Shown one piece after another: positions 54,115 through 64,000 of a stretch of DNA of 64,000 nucleotides. The position numbers were made by a program, and so were the translations under genes. Each line of letters begins with the position of its first letter. Position 1 is the stretch's first letter. The notes beneath the pieces are model-generated. The model had not been told where the DNA came from, made no database searches, and was given only the letters and a program-made list of their open reading frames with translations. The DNA is from Ectocarpus siliculosus (Eukaryota; Sar; Phaeophyceae; Ectocarpales; Ectocarpaceae), in assembly GCA_000310025.1 (NCBI GenBank), contig FN648069.1:946782-1010781 (forward strand). The letters run 5' to 3'.

Positions 54115-56030
54115 GTTTTGTTTTGCGGGGGTATCGCAAGACATTTTTTTGCTCCCGGTTAGAACCCCTGGATCAACGGTTTCTGCGCTTCAAGTGTGCA
54201 TTCCTGTAGCGTGTGTATGTCGAGACGGCAAGAACGAACAAGGCCAGCCGTGTATTTCGCGATAGAAAGTGTTCATGCGCAGCGGACCCTGCTGAGCCAG
54301 TGGGGTTGCACTTTGCCGAGGACCACAGTTTCCAGTTAATGTTGGAGCGATCTATACTTCAGACAGGTACCAGGTGCTGGCCTCCTCCGCCATCGGTAGT
54401 AGTCGTAGTGGCAGGCGTTCGACGACGGGGTGTCGGTGAAGAAAGCGATCAAGAAATTCAAGGTGGCTCCGTTGCATGGTTCTTTTGTGTGTTTACGAGG
54501 GAAGATATCCGCCTTGTCGATAGGACACTCTCACAGGCGGGGTTATGTGGTGCAGGTGTGCCCGATATGGTGGGGGTGAAATCTCTTGGCACAGACAGAA
54601 CCCGCTTAATAGTGCGGGCCCTCGCCAAGGGCACCACCGGTCCTGACTTGCTCGGGTTTACACCCTCCAGATAGATACCTCTATGGTGCGGGTAATGCAT
54701 GCACAGCGGACGTTTCCAAGCAGCCGCGCCAGGCTGACCTTAGGGAGGTATTTTAGCACGGCGAGGAAACTTTAGTGCTGGCTGAGCTTCTTACAGATAT
54801 TGACACAACATTGTTCTGAGCCGATGTGCCGCGAGCGAGAGCAAGGAGGTTGGCGTTGTGTGGGTATCGGTGGACAGCTGCTCGAGTTCTTCTACAGTTT
54901 TGCGTGGCGTCGGGGGACGGGGCAATGGCGAAAAACGCTTCATCTTCCTGTTTCCCCCCGTTATGCATGTGATGTTTGGCCCCCCTTTTCGTTACGCTTG
55001 AGCTTTCTCGGTTTCTTTTTCGGTTCGTTCGAGTCTGCTAAGTAACGGCACCTTTTGTTTCCTTTTCCGTTGCAAGCTTGCGGCCACGTGCAATTGCTTT
55101 TATGACGAATGCTCAGAAGAACGACACCTCGCCCGGTGTGGGCTACATATAGTAGCGTCACGGCCAGCTGTCGAAGGATTTTACGTTGATGTTTGTGCCG
55201 CAAACAAGATATTATGCCCACCATATGAAGGGGCACAATCCTCTGGAAGTAGTGTCAAGCTCATCTTCCTTTTGAGTGCCTTCAGCAAAAAAGCAAAGGT
55301 GATTCAATGTTAGACCAGTTTCCAGCCGGGTTCACACTCAATAAAAAGACTTCACACATCCATATCGACTATAAAATAATAGACTAATCTTTGGTTCTGT
55401 CTCGAACGGGTTTTATATAGCTTTGTGTTTGTGTATATTTTGTAAAAATGTGATGGTGTGTTGCCGGAAACATGCTATCATAATCTCGCCAAGAATCCCT
55501 TCAATAGTGCCCGCGGTTGGTGAAAGAAGAAATAAACTCTCTAATAGAGGACACGAGAGAAACCTTGTCGTTTCGTCGGTGTTCTCGCTTATGTATACGG
55601 TAGGGAGAAATACAACGACCGGCTGCATTCAAATTAACTTGCTACAGTATCGCGGGGTATAGACGCGCCTTCAGCAGTGATGTACCTCCATTTTCGTTGG
55701 GGGTTCGCAAGCAAGGATATCCTGAGCAAGGACATCCTGAGATCCTACCTTCTACACATGTCTCCCGCTTCCTACAGTCTACCGCATAGGGGTACTCGTA
55801 CGAAAAAGAAAAAAAGTACAGGCGTGACAGTCCTGCCCTGACGGAAAGACCGAACGAAACACCAACAAACACCCTTGTTTGACCCACCTCCGGGATTTCG
55901 TCGCAGCTGTAAGAGAAGGTTGAGCGATGTCTACTTCTGAAGGTGAGGGGTTGGGCAGTACCTGTTGTCTTGGGAGATCAGAGTGCAGAAGGGGTCCACA
56001 GGGTGGTTAGCGAACCACACTGACTGACTG
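54115..56030. repeat. Segmental duplication block B
   Basis: Collinear with block A (28905-31480) and block C (62245 to the window end). Here the block directly follows an FNIP gene, as does block C, so gene and downstream block form one duplicated unit. Short frames inside are not conserved as proteins between blocks. Confidence 0.75.
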
Positions 56031-56889
56031 CTGTTGTTGCGGGTGTTGCTGGAGCAATACCTTTGACGGCCGTGCTTTCAGTACCCCAGCAGTATGGCAT
56101 GGTCCCGGCTCCCTTCACCACGTCCACTACCCTCGGAAGAATCCTTTTACAGTACTATACCGTAATCATGCGGGTCAAGCCACAGATAGGGTCCTTGCGG
56201 TTCTGGCAGCAGGATGCTCAAGAAAAGCACATTGGAGCGCGTTGCGGCGTGTTTTTAGTTGTTTCAGTTCAAGCAATTTTCGCACTGGGCAATGCTGTGC
56301 ACGGCGCTATCGCATCCGGTGCGGTGACAACCGACATGGAACCCGCTTCGGGCGTGACATGGTGTGCAATCGCAAGCGGCTTGGGGCCATTCATTGGGCC
56401 GTATGTTGTTTTGCGACTGGTACTCAGTACTCAATGCGGTGAACGTATCATAGGGTCGCCCCCTCCCTCCTGCTGTAGCATTGAACCCCTTATTACAGCA
56501 GTAGCACGCACAGAAAATTCTGTGTTGTTGCGAAATTTCTGAAACGAAAAAAAAAGTGGGGTGCCTACGTAGGCGTGTGGTGTGTGGTGTGTGGTTGCAT
56601 TTGAGCTCTGTAGCGTTTCCTTCTAGTTGAAGATTGGGGCCGGTCTCATACCGTAATTGTGCACCCATACTTCACAACCAGACCAAGAGTTCAAAGCGGA
56701 ATGATCCACAGAAGAACTCTGAAAGCAACATTGTGGCGGGTCCTGACGTCCTAACCGCTTTGCAGCAGAACTAGACCTAGGGTTGAAGTTGAGTACAGCA
56801 AGGTGTCCCGATAAAGTTCCGGTATGTGTCCAGACGTAAGGCCGGCACTATGGTGGAAACGCCCAAGCTCATGGCCCTTACATGTGCTT
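56031..56889. other. No recognisable gene; end of block B and SINE target
   Basis: A 159-codon plus-strand frame (56063-56542) shows no domain. The part at about 56262-56330 with AGCAATTTTCGCACTGGGCAA has no equivalent noted in the other blocks. 56853-56889 matches 59688-59722, the left half of a target interrupted by the SINE. Confidence 0.4.
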
Positions 56890-57200
56890 CTTTTTTTTTG
56901 TATCTTCACTTCAAATCAGCGCTCACAGTACTAGTGCCGTTTACTCCAACCCCTGGTCACACAGAAGAGCCCCTCTCTACCCTCCCCTCCTGCGGTACTT
57001 TGCCTTTGATTTGTAATGCGAGAAGAGTTCAGCACTCTCTTCCCTCTGTGTAAACACGAACTAGCGCTATCCACTAGGCCAGAAGCGAAAGCGAGAGAAA
57101 AACTCACTTTGCAAGAAAAGCTCGCTTACACCAGGATTCGAACCACTGACCTCACCTCCAGAAGGTTACAAGGATACCAACTAGACCATCGGGGCGACCG
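56890..57200 (-). mobile_element. tRNA-derived SINE, copy 2, with tail and target duplication
   Basis: On the minus strand it starts with a tRNA-like head (GCCCCGATGGTCTAGTTGG; B box GGTTCGAATCC), continues with the body shared with 43584-43907, and ends in an A tail (T run at 56891-56899). The flanks are TGTGCTT (56883-56889) and TGTGCTC (57201-57207), a short target duplication. The same locus type without the SINE is present at 59690-59735. It has no protein-coding capacity and would rely on LINE machinery. The tRNA isotype was not assigned. Confidence 0.9.
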
Positions 57201-57207
57201 TGTGCTC

Positions 57208-57430
57208 AGGCAGCATGTAAGACGTCTTTACTTAGTATATTAGCTCACTTGGTGAGGGAGAAGGGGAGGGGGAGAGAGAGAGTAGGAGGAGAGCCCCAAC
57301 ATTTCGACAGGCGATGGGGACTCCCGCACTATCATCCAAAATGCCTCTCACCACATACCCTCCGGCAAAATCCCAAACTGCGTCCTACGTACCGTCTTTC
57401 CGACCTATCTACCTTCACGCACGAACACCC
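57208..57430 (+). repeat. Second tRNA-like repeat, copy 1
   Basis: AGGCAGCATGTAAGA... to ...CCTATCTACCTTCACGCACGAACAC is repeated at 59728-59936. Near its left end, TATTAGCTCACTTGGTGAGG matches a tRNA A box (TTAGCTCA.TTGGTGAG). The B box is poor (ACA(T)TTCGACAG), so a worn tRNA-derived SINE is the likely nature. Copy 1 was interrupted on its left by the SINE at 56890-57200. Confidence 0.6.
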
Positions 57431-57879
57431 TCCCTGATTCTAGATGCCAGTGAAGAACCCCTCGTCCGTCGAAAATATGTCGAAAATGACCTAATCACAG
57501 CGAAAAACAAACACAAGGGGAAACCCGCCATTGGAAAACCCCTTACGAAACTCTACTCCTTCACCCCGTTCATATCACGAAAGATTCCAACGGCCATACC
57601 GCAAGGCCATACTGCAAGATCAAGGCAAGACATCATCAACCACCGCCTGATATCTACTCCGCTGTCTGCATTTCGAACGAATGAACGGTGATCATCCAGG
57701 ATTCGCTCATAAAAACACACATGATACAGCAGTGCGAAACATCATTCTTCCAAACCACAATACCATCCCACAGCCAGTAGGAGCCCTGCGATTTCTCCTA
57801 CAGCAGGTTGCGTGGGAACAGGATGCCAACTCAACCTGACACCTCAAATCGTGTGTCCGAACAAACAAATTGTTCCTAC
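57431..57879. other. No recognisable gene
   Basis: Nothing recognised; the open frame 57314-57691 shows no domain. Confidence 0.4.
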
Positions 57880-58262
57880 CTGGCGTCCCTAACTGCACGC
57901 CCGCGTCTCTGACTGTACGCCCGAGCACTCAACTGCCCCGTTTCTGCCGACTCATGGCATGGAAACGCCTGTACTGCGCTACCTTCGTTTCGATCTGGCG
58001 TCCCTAACTGCACGCCCGCGTCGTTGACTGTACGCCCGAGCACTCAACCGCCCCGATTTTAGTCAACACATGACATGGGAGCGCCTATCCTGGACTACCC
58101 CGTTTTCTGTCAACACAGGCAAAACTCGTTCATCACCTGCGGACCAAATGGAGCGCCTGCAGCAGTCCCCTATCTGGCGTCCCTGCCTGTACGCCCGGGC
58201 AACCAAACTGCAAATTAAACTGCAATCTTACTGCCCCGGTTCTTGTAACTTCTGACCCATCT
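57880..58262. repeat. Imperfect tandem repeat, about 116-bp unit
   Basis: TGGCGTCCCT.ACTGCACGCCCGCG occurs at 57881 and 57997, with a diverged third copy at 58174. GACTGTACGCCCGAGCACTCAAC and CATGACATGG..GCGCCT(G/A)T motifs lie between. It directly abuts the truncated end of the copia gag remnant. Confidence 0.7.
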
Positions 58263-58280
58263 GGTCTCATTCACGCACAT

Positions 58281-59690
58281 TCATAACTTACTCTGCTCTT
58301 TAAGTTGTTTATTTTCTACGGAGTCGACGTCGCTGCTCTCGTGTGACTCGACCACGGCCAAAATCGCCTCCTCCACCTTCTCCTTCGCCGATGGGCACTT
58401 TTTCCTTCTTGTGTCCGTACCCTTCGCAGTTCTCGCACCTCGGCAGGAAATCCTCCCGTTTGGTAGTTTGGTCTTCTGCGTAGTGCCCTTCCGGGAACAG
58501 TGGAAGCATCGTAGACCTTTTCCTCCACCGCTCCCACCGCCCTTCTTTCCACGACCGCATCCATTGCCACTGTTTCCGCCTCCTCCACCCTTCTTTCCAC
58601 CGCCATGGCCCCCTGCTGCCGGATAAGCCTGCTCCAGTCCCTTCCGTTGTCCACTCCCCTTCACTTAATCGCTGAACCTGATGAGTTTTTCGCGCTGCGT
58701 TGTGATGACGCACAACGTCGTTCCTAGTGGGGCTCTTCATGGCCCCGAGACTGTCCTGGGCGACTTCGTATTCCGGGATGGGCAATATGTCGATGAACTT
58801 CGTCCGAAGAAAGCTCACGTCCAGCTCAACTCCGTCTTTGCCGTTGAGCTGGCCCCACATCAGTTCTGGATCGTTCAGAACCTGGGTGGGGTCGTCTTTC
58901 GCATTGAACGAGAAGTGACTGAAGCGGCGGAAAAGCTCCTGCTTGGCCCCTGGGGGATCAGGGCTATACACGGCGTCCAACTCCCTGTAGAGCGATCTTG
59001 ACATTCGGGCGCTGTCTGATGATAGACTTGGCGTGGTTGGACTGCAACGCCGAAAAAGTAAATTCCACGCGTTCCTTCCAGCAAACAGTTTGTTCGCGCG
59101 TGAAACCTTCGCTAGGCAGTTCCCCTCTGTCGTTATTGCTATCAATGACACGTGATGGTCCGACGAACTGGTCTTTCAGCTCGGGGAGGTTAGCAGTACG
59201 TAGGAAGTCGGCACGGAATGGCAAGAAGCCCTTCCTGTTCCCCTTGAACAAGGGCGGCACGATGCGGGGCAACTGCTTCGCAGCAGCGCTGAACACAGCA
59301 CCTCGAGGGCTATCGAACCCTCCAGCCACCTGCGGCCCCTCCTGTGACCCCTCTTGGCCTTCAGTCGGTGTGCGGCCCGGGATGCTCGATAACCCGGCTC
59401 CGCTCGGCGCCCCTAACTGGGCGCCCGAGGCAACTTGGTTGCCCCCTGCGGCGGCTCCCCCGCCGCTCGACTCCCTGCTTCCCCTCCGCCAACCGACGCA
59501 CCCTGCAGCATCGAATATAGCTGACGCGTCATAGCAGCCATCATTGCATTCATCCTCTGCTGTAGGGCAGCGTCCATGCGGTCTCCCAACCGCTGTTCCA
59601 AGTCTTCCAATTCGCTGACGCCACTCCCAGCATCACCTCCGACGCTGTTGCCATTCGTCTTGAAGCGGGCTCCAACGCTAGCGTGTTGGA
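58281..59690 (-). mobile_element. Ty1/copia gag remnant (fossil)
   Basis: Minus-strand fragments related to the gag of the other two copia elements: a coiled-coil-like start (DLEQRLGDRMDAALQQRMNA), a capsid-like part with PPLFKGNRKGFLPFRADFL, a PEYEVAQDSL segment, a Gly/Lys-rich linker and two degenerate zinc knuckles. The pol part and the LTRs are missing. It is broken in several places and clearly older than the 34-kb element. Confidence 0.8.
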
Positions 59691-59727
59691 AACGCCCAGG
59701 CTCACGGTCCTTGTATGTGCTTAGGCA

Positions 59728-59936
59728 GCATGTAAGATGTGTTTACTGGGTGTATTAGCTCAATTGGTGAGGGAAAAGGAGAGGGGGAGAGAGAGAGAGG
59801 AGGAGGAGGAGAGCCCCAACACTTCGACAGACGACGGGGACTCCGCACTATCATCCAAAATGCTTCTCACCACATACCAAACTTCGTCCTACGTAACGTC
59901 AACTTCCGACCTATCTACTTCCACGCACGAACACAC
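59728..59936 (+). repeat. Second tRNA-like repeat, copy 2 (SINE-free site)
   Basis: Collinear with 57208-57430, including the A-box-like GTATTAGCTCAATTGGTGAG. Its left flank (59688-59727) matches 56853-56889 directly joined to this repeat, giving the pre-insertion state of the SINE locus. Confidence 0.7.
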
Positions 59937-60279
59937 TACAACGGCCACCGGCATTATTCAGAAGAATGCCTGAATAAGAAATATCACTTCGTGCGCCTGT
60001 TCATGAGAATAGCAGCAGCATTACCCACAAGGTTCGGATGTCTCTGCGACTTCGGATCCAGCTGTCGCCGACGCGTTTTCGGAACCGACCGCACACCCAT
60101 TTCTTACGTGTTGCAACACACGAGAGATGGGCAGCTGTTCTCGTCCCACTTATCTCCTTGTACCCCCGATCGATGTCACCGGCTATTGTACCCACATGAG
60201 GTACTCTGTCATATGTCCAATCATCCGATCACCCTTGCCGGAAATTCGTTGAATTGTTCTGGGCGTTGATTGTTCCCAG

Positions 60280-61837
60280 GGCAAACCAGGTGCCTCGATG
60301 TCTTCGTCATCGCCTTGAGCCAAGCATGTGCGGGAGGGGGAAAGCGTTGGTTTGAGTCGACGCTGGAGTTGCAGCTGACCTCGCTGGATATCTGCAGGGC
60401 TTGCCGAAATGTCTCGATCTTGCACGTCCGTGTAACACATGAGGCTCCTAGCAGCTTATGGTCTCCTCGTGAAGGTCAACAGTCACGGGCGATACAAGGC
60501 AGCTCGAAGACGCGTACCTCGAGCCGTGTGCCGGTCGCGCGCGCTGTTCGTTTGACATGGGCGCTTTCCATGAAAGTTCTGTTGCAGAGAGCGGACATCG
60601 AGCTGTGGATGTCGTCAGAATGTCTTGAGGTGCAGGGATCGTGGTTTCCGGCTAGCCCAGCATCAGTGGTATGGCCCCGAAGGCTGACACGGCTGGTGTT
60701 GGACGCAAATTTCGACATACAGAACGTACCTTGGCCCGGGCACCTGCAACGTCTGGAACTTGGGGACAGTTTCAATCAGGCAATTGCAAGAGTCGTGTGG
60801 CCAGTGTCCCTGCAACACCTGTCGTTCGGGCAACGTTTTAATCAACCCATCACCGGTGTCGTGTGGCCGGCATCCCTGCAACGGCTAGCTTTCGGGTCAA
60901 GATTCAGCCAACCGATCACCAATGTCGTGTGGCCGGCATCCCTGCAACGGCTTTCGTTCGGGAATCATTTCGACCAACCTATTGCTGGAGTCACGTGGCC
61001 GGCCTCCCTGCGACGGCTATCGTTCGGGGATCGTTTCAACCAGCCTATTGCCGAAGTCGTGTGGCCGGCGTCCCTTCAGCAGCTATCGTTCGGGGACTTG
61101 TTCGATCAGGCCATTGCAAGAGTCGTGTGGCCGGCGTCCCTGGAAAAGCTAGCGTTCGGGTATTATTTCAACCAACCCATCACCGGAGTCATGTGGGCGG
61201 CCTCCCTGCAACAGCTAACGTTCGCGGATTATTTCGACCAACCTATTGCCGAAGTCGTGTGGCCATGTTCCCTGAAACAGCTATCATTCGGAGATAATTT
61301 CGACCAGCCTATTGCCGGAGTCGTGTGGCCACAATCCCTGAAACAGCTATCGTTCGGGGAATATTTCGATCAGGCCATTGCAAGAGTCGTGTGGCCAGCC
61401 TCCCTGCAACAGCTAACGTTCGGGTTAAGATTTAACCAACCTATTGCCGGAGTCGTGTGGCCGGCCTCCCTGCAACGGCTATCGTTCGGGCACTGGTTCG
61501 ACCAACCTGTTGCCGAAGTCGTGTGGCCACGTTCCCTGCAGCAGCTATCGTTCGGAGATTTTTTCGACCAGCCTATTGACGAAGTCGTGTGGCCACGCTC
61601 CCTGCAACAGCTATCGTTCGGGCAATATTCGATCAGGCAATTGCAAGACTCGTGTGGCGGGCGTCCCTGCAACAGCTAACGTTCGTGATAGGATCCAACC
61701 AACCTATTATTGCCGAAGTCGTGTTGCCGGCATCCCTGCAACAGCTATCGTTCGTGAAATCTCTCAACCAACGCATCGCTGAGATCGCTGAGGTTGTGTG
61801 GAAAAAGTGTGACACGTGTGACAAGTGCTGGAGATAA
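60280..61837 (+). pseudogene. FNIP-repeat (LRR-like) protein 3, longest copy, late frameshift
   Basis: The most complete of the three paralogues. A shared N-terminal domain (QACAGGGKRWF, TLELQLTSLDICRACR, SRVPVARAVRLTW) is followed by 13-14 well-conserved 22-residue units (LQQLSFGxxFDQPIAEVVWPxS) in frame up to about 61625. There one T is missing relative to the other units (CAATATTCGATC), so the ORF ends at 61679 after an unrelated tail. In the shifted frame two more degenerate units and a Cys-bearing end (CDTCDKCW) run to a stop at 61837. Since most of the array stays in frame, a truncated product could still fold. The solenoid surface positions (the two residues after FG, and those after QPI) vary between units, as expected for a binding array. 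The first exon is not resolved. Confidence 0.8.
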
Positions 61838-62244
61838 GTGTGCTCTACAGAGTTTGAAGAGCCCTTTGTATCATGTCCGTTTGATCCAATATTCAGTTCC
61901 TGCACGAACGGGCGAGAGATTGTGAAGATTGAGGTGTAGCAGGGTTGGGAAGAGGCAACATCCCCCGTAGTGGCGACGGTCAATGGCGTCGCGCTCGTGG
62001 TATCCCGCTGGTGAGAAGTCAGGCTATAGCCATATCGCTGCTTGCCCGCATCCACAACATCTGATCTTACAGGTTTGTGGTATATCTCTCGTGAGCCCTA
62101 GTTAGCCAAGAACCGCGTGGCGTTTAAGTTCATCATCGACGTCTCGAAGACCGGTCTTACCAATGCCGTACACGACACTGGTCGGGAAGCGCCCCCGTTT
62201 CGTGCGCGGCAACGCTTTTGGTGTGTGGAGGGCGATATATCTGT
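61838..62244. other. 3' flank of FNIP gene 3
   Basis: Homologous to the flanks of genes 1 and 2 (GTGCTCTACAGAGTTTGAA.A, then GAACGGGCGAGAGATTGTGAAG). No separate gene. Confidence 0.5.
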
Positions 62245-64000
62245 GTTTGTTGAAGGGTATCGCAGGAGACACTTTCGTTCCCCCGGTTAGAACCACTCAA
62301 TCGACTGTTAGTGCACACCGAGTGTATTTTTCTGGCGTGTGTATGTCGAGACGGCGAGGATGAACAAGGCCGCGTAGTTCCCCGTAGGAGGTGTTCATGC
62401 GCAGCGGACCCCCCCGCTGAGCCAATGGGTTAGCAGTTGGGACGATCTAACTCCTCTAGCTAGGCATGGACTAGGTGCTGGCCTTCACCGGCAACGGTCA
62501 GTAGTGTCGTGGCAAGTACACGATGACGGGGTGTTGGGCAAATATAACGATAAAGAATTCCAAGTTGGCTCCGTTGCATGGTTCTTGTGTGTGTTTACGG
62601 AGGACGGACACATATCCGCCTGTGTCCAAAAGAAACTCCCACAGGGCGGGGTTATGTAGTGCAGGTGCCCAGTGTGGTGGTGCTGAAAACTCTTGGGTGG
62701 TGCGGGCCTCTCACAAATAGGGGCACCGGTCCTGTAAAGCTCGGATTCGCACCCTCCACAGATGGCTGTAGTGCGGGTTTCACATACAGAGCGAATATTA
62801 CCACAACTTAAAACCACTCCTTCTCTTCACCGCGACCAACTCCTATCATATATTGTCGACCCCCCCCACATATACACCCTCCCTGGGGAAGAAAGAAAAG
62901 GGCTTCCAAAGAAACCAGGGCTAACCCCGGGCTTATATATTTCACGTACAGAGCGGACATTTCCAAGCTGGTGCACCGCCAGGCTTACTCTAGGGAGTTG
63001 TATTGTACCTCATATCAGGGTAGTAGCGTTAATGTTAGTGTTGAGCTTCTTATAGATATTGGCACGTTCTGAGTCGGTGTGCCGAGCGCAAGGAAATTTG
63101 CGTTGTGCGTGTCTCCGTGAACATCTGCTCGAGTACATTTTCATGTGGCGCCGGGGGAAGGGGCGATAGACAGCAAAACGAGTTGCTTGAGGAAAATCGC
63201 CCCCTTTCTCGTTACAACTGCCTACTCTCATATTAGCACCCTCTGATGTCCGTACTGGTCCTCCAACTGACGCGGACGCCTGGCATACGGGAAGCAGATC
63301 GCACGCTACTATTTAGGGTAGAGTGGGTGCCCCTTTTTTTCCGTCTCTGGCCATCAGGCAATTGTCTGTAAATGAAGTGTGATATTTGAAAAGCCCATGT
63401 ACCGAGTACTCTACATGTAGCTTGGGGGTTGCAAGATGGGATCCTGTAGAGCATAGGGGTACCCGCGGCCGGCGGTTCTCCCACTGCCGACCGGGAACAT
63501 GCGGGCCAATTCTGCCCGCTGGAATCCGTGAATGCGTGTGGACATACCTTCGATCCCCACCCACCTCCTGGACTTCGTAGCAACTATAGAGAGTGAAGGT
63601 TGACGATGGCTTCTTCTGAAGGTGAGGGGTAGGGCAGTACCTGGTGTAATGGGCGATCAGAGTGCAGTGGCAGTCGACAGGAGGATGGTTCGACAAGAAT
63701 ACAAACTGTTTGTTGAGTTGTTGCAGGTGCTGCCATAGCACTACAGCACCACCTCTCCGTAGTATGTGAGATACGTCGAAGGAGCAGGTATTGGTTTCGT
63801 TGGCTCGTTTGTGTCCAACACCGCCAGACCGATTCAAATAAACTGCAAGCACATTCCGTGTACTCCATGTTTTCGCGGGTGGGCCGAGTCTGTCCGCAAT
63901 TTTGGTGCCTCGCACCCGCTCTTCAGGCGACACGAGGTTGCTCATGTGAAGAAGAGCGTCCAAAAGGGAATGGCGTTTCGCAAACAACACTCGCCCGTAT
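62245..64000. repeat. Segmental duplication block C (runs off the window)
   Basis: Collinear with blocks A and B. In addition its last 200 bp resemble the upstream flank of FNIP gene 1 (about 44380-44560), which suggests a head-to-tail array of gene plus flank units. No conserved coding sequence was recognised. Confidence 0.7.

Noticed and set aside
1-64000. Integrated phaeovirus or other large DNA virus segment
   Set aside because: No capsid, polymerase, primase or other core virus gene was seen. The methyltransferase-like frame alone is not enough.

Overview
The window looks like nuclear DNA of a brown alga or a close stramenopile relative. The main evidence is a spliced NB-ARC/TPR receptor-like gene of the type described from Ectocarpus, Ty1/copia elements with a Gly-rich, zinc-knuckle gag, Helitron and hAT relics, tRNA-derived SINEs, and very low gene density with GT-AG splicing. 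No rRNA, CRISPR array, bacterial operon or confident provirus is visible. The species call is inference; the repeats and gene structures are read from the sequence.

Layout. 1-1.9 kb: end of a copia element on the minus strand, running off the left edge. 1.9-2.5 kb: a CCGA/CCCAA simple-sequence tract. 2.5-14.4 kb: a repeat patchwork with a foldback element (5.1 kb), a duplicated 485-bp repeat (5.7 and 10.2 kb), a Gly-rich minus-strand reading frame with an internal minisatellite (7.6-8.5 kb), and two non-autonomous hAT elements with 8-bp target duplications (8.8 and 12.2 kb). 14.4-16.5 kb: a decayed Helitron with a recognisable 3' hairpin and CTAG end. 19.1-21.2 kb: a Cys-rich minus-strand gene or gene relic interrupted by an exact 127-bp tandem duplication. 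23.8-24.6 kb: unrecognised, partly coding sequence. 25.0-28.0 kb: the best gene of the window, a two-exon NLR-like gene. 28.9-34.1 kb: segmental duplication block A, then an 860-bp tandem pair. 34.3-40.4 kb: a young copia element with 253-bp LTRs and a TGCAG target duplication. 41.6 kb: a second Helitron end. 42.1-42.8 kb: a long inverted-repeat element. 43.6 kb: a SINE. 45.4-64 kb: a cluster of three paralogous genes built from 22-residue FNIP-like leucine-rich repeats (45.7, 52.4 and 60.3 kb). Around them lie duplicated flanks (blocks B and C), a methyltransferase-like ORF, a Cys-rich ORF with a degenerate coding tract beside it, another SINE and a copia gag remnant.

Two items stand out biologically. 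The receptor-like gene joins an N-terminal helical domain that resembles the MLKL/HeLo-type four-helix bundle (exon 1) to an intact NB-ARC ATPase and TPRs (exon 2), separated by a phase-0 intron. The FNIP family is a local birth-and-death cluster whose members differ in repeat number (about 11, 12 and 16-17 units of 66 bp), and each carries its own disabling change. Both are plausible parts of a recognition or innate-immune repertoire, but that function is inference.
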